Shown: positions 41,737 to 43,294 of the stretch, piece after piece
Layout of the letters: the number at the start of each line of letters is the position of its first letter
How positions within the stretch are numbered: the stretch's first letter is position 1
Assembly: GCA_024102975.1 (NCBI GenBank)
Contig: JAGFJD010000431.1
Span: 1-43,294 of the forward strand
Source: Phaeodactylibacter sp.
Lineage (GTDB): Bacteria > Bacteroidota > Bacteroidia > Chitinophagales > Saprospiraceae
Reading direction: 5' to 3'
DNA length: 43,294 nucleotides
Notes under the pieces: model-generated
Seen by the model: the letters and a program-made list of their open reading frames with translations, nothing else
What the model was told of the DNA's origin: nothing
Databases searched by the model: none
Program-made: the position numbers and the translations under genes

Positions 41737-42450
41737 ATGACAAAGTTAAGCGTCAATATCAATAAAGTGGCCCTGATCCGCAACTCCAGAGAGGGGAACC
41801 TGCCCAACCTGGTTCAGGTCGCCAGGGACTGCGAAGCCTATGGCGCCCAGGGCATCACCGTCCACCCCCGGCCCGACGAACGGCATGTCCGTTATTCCGA
41901 TATCCCCGCCCTGCGGGAAGTGGTGACGACCGAATTCAACATCGAGGGCAACCCCACCGAAAAATTCCTCGAACTGGTGTTGGCCACCCCCCCGGCACAG
42001 TGCACCCTGGTGCCCGACCCTCCCGGCGCGCTGACCTCCAGCCAGGGCTGGAACACCCTGGCCCATAAAGCCTTCCTCACCGACGTGGTGGCCCGCCTGC
42101 AGGAAAACGGCATCCGGGTTTCCATTTTCATCGACGCCGAAGAGGCCCACGTGGAAGGGGCGAAAGCAACGGGGGCCGACCGCGTGGAATTCTATACCGG
42201 CAACTATGCCCGGGAGTTCCCGGGCAACCCCGGCCGGGCCGTGGCGCCCCATGCCCGCTGCGCCAGGCTGGCCGGCGAAACAGGCATCGGGGTCAATGCC
42301 GGGCACGACCTCAACCTCGACAACCTGCAATACTACAGGCAACAGGTGCCCGGCCTGCTGGAGGTGTCCATCGGGCATGCCCTCATCTGCGACGCGCTTT
42401 ATTACGGGCTGCAGAATACGATACAGATGTATCTGCGGTTGTTAAAATAG
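41737..42450 (+). CDS. pdxJ: pyridoxine 5'-phosphate synthase
   Basis: 237 residues from ATG 41737 (MTKLSVNINKVALIRNSR). It condenses 3-amino-2-oxopropyl phosphate with deoxyxylulose phosphate, the ring-closing step of the DXP-dependent vitamin B6 pathway. Seen: the opening LSVNINKVALIRNSREGN; GITVHPRPDERHVRYSDI (His and Arg of the active site); FNIEGNPTEKFLELVL; the catalytic-region CTLVPDPPGALTSSQGWN; VEFYTGNYA; GIGVNAGHDLNLDNL; and LLEVSIGHALICDALYYGL. Length and all motifs are normal. The frame open from 41701 adds 12 non-family residues. Divergent from the CPBP-cdsA pair. Confidence 0.96.
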   Translation: MTKLSVNINKVALIRNSREGNLPNLVQVARDCEAYGAQGITVHPRPDERHVRYSDIPALREVVTTEFNIEGNPTEKFLELVLATPPAQCTLVPDPPGALTSSQGWNTLAHKAFLTDVVARLQENGIRVSIFIDAEEAHVEGAKATGADRVEFYTGNYAREFPGNPGRAVAPHARCARLAGETGIGVNAGHDLNLDNLQYYRQQVPGLLEVSIGHALICDALYYGLQNTIQMYLRLLK

Positions 42451-42507
42451 TGGAATTGCTCTCTTTTTAAGGCATGAAGGATAGTTGGAAGCAGCGCTTT
42501 GCCCACC

Positions 42508-42969
42508 TCAAAGATTGATGGTGTAGGTATACCCTTGTCCTTTGCCGGAACCCGGTTTGCCTCCGGAACCTTCTTTTTTCTTTTCGATATACGAATAGGA
42601 ATAGGCCACCGCCGGCGCCGTCTCCTTACCGGAGGAGGCCTTCTGTTTCGGCAGCCGGAAATGGATCTTGATATCCTTGTGGAAGAGGACTTTCACGCCC
42701 CGGGTTTTGGGCACTTCGAATTTCAGCAACCGGGCGAGCCGCCCGGCCTCCTCGTCGCACCCATAGCCCAGCCCGGAAATGACCTTTGTGTCCACCACAT
42801 TTCCCCTGTGGTCGATGGAATATTTGAGCACCACCGTGCCTTCCACCTTCGCCTTCAAAGCCTCTTCCGGGTAGCGCAGGTTCTGCCCGATAAAAGCCTT
42901 CAGGGCCCGGGGGCCGCCTTCGTAGACCGGCTTTTTGATGAAGTTCTTGTCCTTCTTTTCTTTCGCCAT
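42508..42969 (-). CDS. TonB C-terminal-domain protein without membrane anchor
   Basis: 153 residues from ATG 42969 (MAKEKKDKNFIKKPVYEGG). The TonB C-terminal fold is clear (about 15-115): GGPRALKAFIGQNLRYPEEALKAKVEGTVVLKYSIDHRGNVVDTKVISGLGYGCDEEAGRLARLLKF, then a beta strand before RLP. A hydrophilic Gly/Ser/Lys tail with repeated aromatic residues follows (AYSYSYIEKKKEGSGGKPGSGKGQGYTYTI). Classical TonB has an N-terminal membrane helix and a proline-rich spacer; neither is present here. The in-frame extension to 43053 adds no helix and runs into an inverted repeat. Probably a stand-alone member of a Bacteroidota-specific subgroup; role unknown. Confidence 0.85.
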   Translation of the reverse strand: MAKEKKDKNFIKKPVYEGGPRALKAFIGQNLRYPEEALKAKVEGTVVLKYSIDHRGNVVDTKVISGLGYGCDEEAGRLARLLKFEVPKTRGVKVLFHKDIKIHFRLPKQKASSGKETAPAVAYSYSYIEKKKEGSGGKPGSGKGQGYTYTINL

Positions 42970-42990
42970 GAGTTCTCGGGTAAGCTGGCG

Positions 42991-43050
42991 AACGGATTTA
43001 CAAATGCCGCCGCAGCGCTCCCCGGCAGTCGCGGCATTTATAAATCCGTT
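42991..43050. repeat. 20-nt inverted repeat upstream of the TonB-domain gene
   Basis: The arms 42991-43010 (AACGGATTTACAAATGCCGC) and 43031-43050 match as reverse complements at 19 of 20 positions, with a 20-nt spacer. It lies 21 nt before the start codon, so it would be in the mRNA leader or overlap the promoter. Confidence 0.85.
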
Positions 43051-43085
43051 CAAAAAAAATTCAAGCGCAAAATATAAAAGTTATT

Positions 43086-43093
43086 TACCTTTG
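43086..43093 (+). promoter_or_regulatory. -7 promoter box reading out of the window
   Basis: TACCTTTG matches TAnnTTTG and is directed to the right, toward sequence beyond the window. No TTTG -33 box was identified. The short frame from ATG 43148 (34 codons) is not convincing. Confidence 0.35.
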
Positions 43094-43173
43094 CGGGCTA
43101 AAATCTAAAAATTATCCTTCTTTGACAAATCCTGTGGACAGTGCGTCATGTGCAAACAATGCGACGCCCCTAA

Positions 43174-43294
43174 GAGCATGTTTGGAGGTGGTGCTTTTGA
43201 GGCGAAAATGTCAGATTTTGGGTTCTCACGAAGGCATTTTTCCGCCCCATAGCAGCGCTACGGGGCGGAAAAATGGCAAAGTGAGGTTCCAAAA
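43174..43294. mobile_element. left part of a palindromic MITE-like element (runs off the window)
   Basis: It begins GAGCATGTTTGGAGGTGGTG (43174-43193), the same end as the element at 32132. From 43215 it becomes a long imperfect palindrome centred near 43253 (TTTTTCCGCCCC...GGGGCGGAAAAA, extending to CTCAC/GTGAG and TTTTGG/CCAAAA at 43294). The right terminal repeat is expected just beyond the window. No ORF is supported. Confidence 0.6.

Noticed and set aside
43148..43252. 34-codon plus-strand ORF (MCKQCDAPKSMFGGG...) near the window end
   Set aside because: It lies mainly within the palindromic repeat element and ends inside it; no family features.
1..43294. tRNA, rRNA, riboswitches, prophage or transposase genes
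   Set aside because: I looked for tRNA T-loop signatures in the intergenic regions, for known riboswitch contexts upstream of asd, lysS, bioY and guaB, and for integrase or transposase frames, and saw none; a covariance search could still find something missed by eye.

Overview
The window is a high-GC chromosome segment of a Bacteroidota bacterium, most likely from the Saprospiria (Saprospiraceae/Lewinella-like). The evidence is as follows. There are three large secreted mosaic proteins, two of them with clear type IX secretion (T9SS) C-terminal sorting domains. There is a homologue of the T9SS Plug protein. Families largely confined to the phylum are present (DUF5723 outer-membrane protein, SprB-type and lamin-tail repeats). 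Several genes have Bacteroidota-style -7 boxes (TAnnTTTG) just upstream. I see no rRNA, tRNA, CRISPR, prophage or intact transposase gene.

Layout. 1-602 is gene-free. 603-7145 encodes a 2180-residue thermolysin-like (M4) protease with PKD, GEVED, CUB and T9SS sorting domains, followed by a small secreted protein. 8049-13420 is a minus-strand block: a DUF2064 glycosyltransferase-like protein, an HlyD-type adaptor, a TolC-type outer-membrane channel (no inner-membrane pump gene beside them) and the Plug-like protein. An alkyladenine DNA glycosylase follows, then a 1107-residue adhesin-like protein made of three long repeats. guaB and tadA are divergent, followed by a lipoprotein, pcm and a phosphohexomutase. 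23182-29115 is a minus-strand run: ElaA-like acetyltransferase, DUF5723 protein, diacylglycerol kinase and a lamin-tail-domain secreted protein. asd and an unknown coiled-coil protein are read to the right. 32134-33021 is a long gene-free AT-rich stretch full of hairpins and short repeats. It is followed by a histone-deacetylase-like hydrolase, lysS, a lipoprotein, a small unknown gene, bioY and a WG-repeat protein. The right end carries phospholipid genes (psd; cdsA overlapping a CPBP protease), pdxJ and an anchorless TonB C-terminal-domain protein. The last 120 bases look like half of a palindromic repeat element.

How the genes fit together. Most are housekeeping: purines (guaB), tRNA charging and editing (lysS, tadA), the aspartate pathway (asd), vitamin B6 and biotin (pdxJ, bioY), phospholipids (cdsA, psd, dgkA), and repair of protein and DNA (pcm, AAG). 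The accessory theme is the cell envelope and secretion: M4 protease, repeat adhesin, lamin-tail protein, Plug, DUF5723 protein and HlyD/TolC.

No classical defence or mobile system is visible. The most unusual material is non-coding. It includes a pair of abutting 51-nt hairpins (38921-39022), an orphan region ending in a textbook plus-strand terminator (about 32530-32966), a 120-nt tandem repeat of CACATAGG hairpins (8714-8945), several intergenic inverted repeats with 20-23 nt arms, and two elements sharing the same terminal inverted repeat (32132-32214 and 43174-end). Several -7 boxes lie so close to start codons that leaderless mRNAs are likely.
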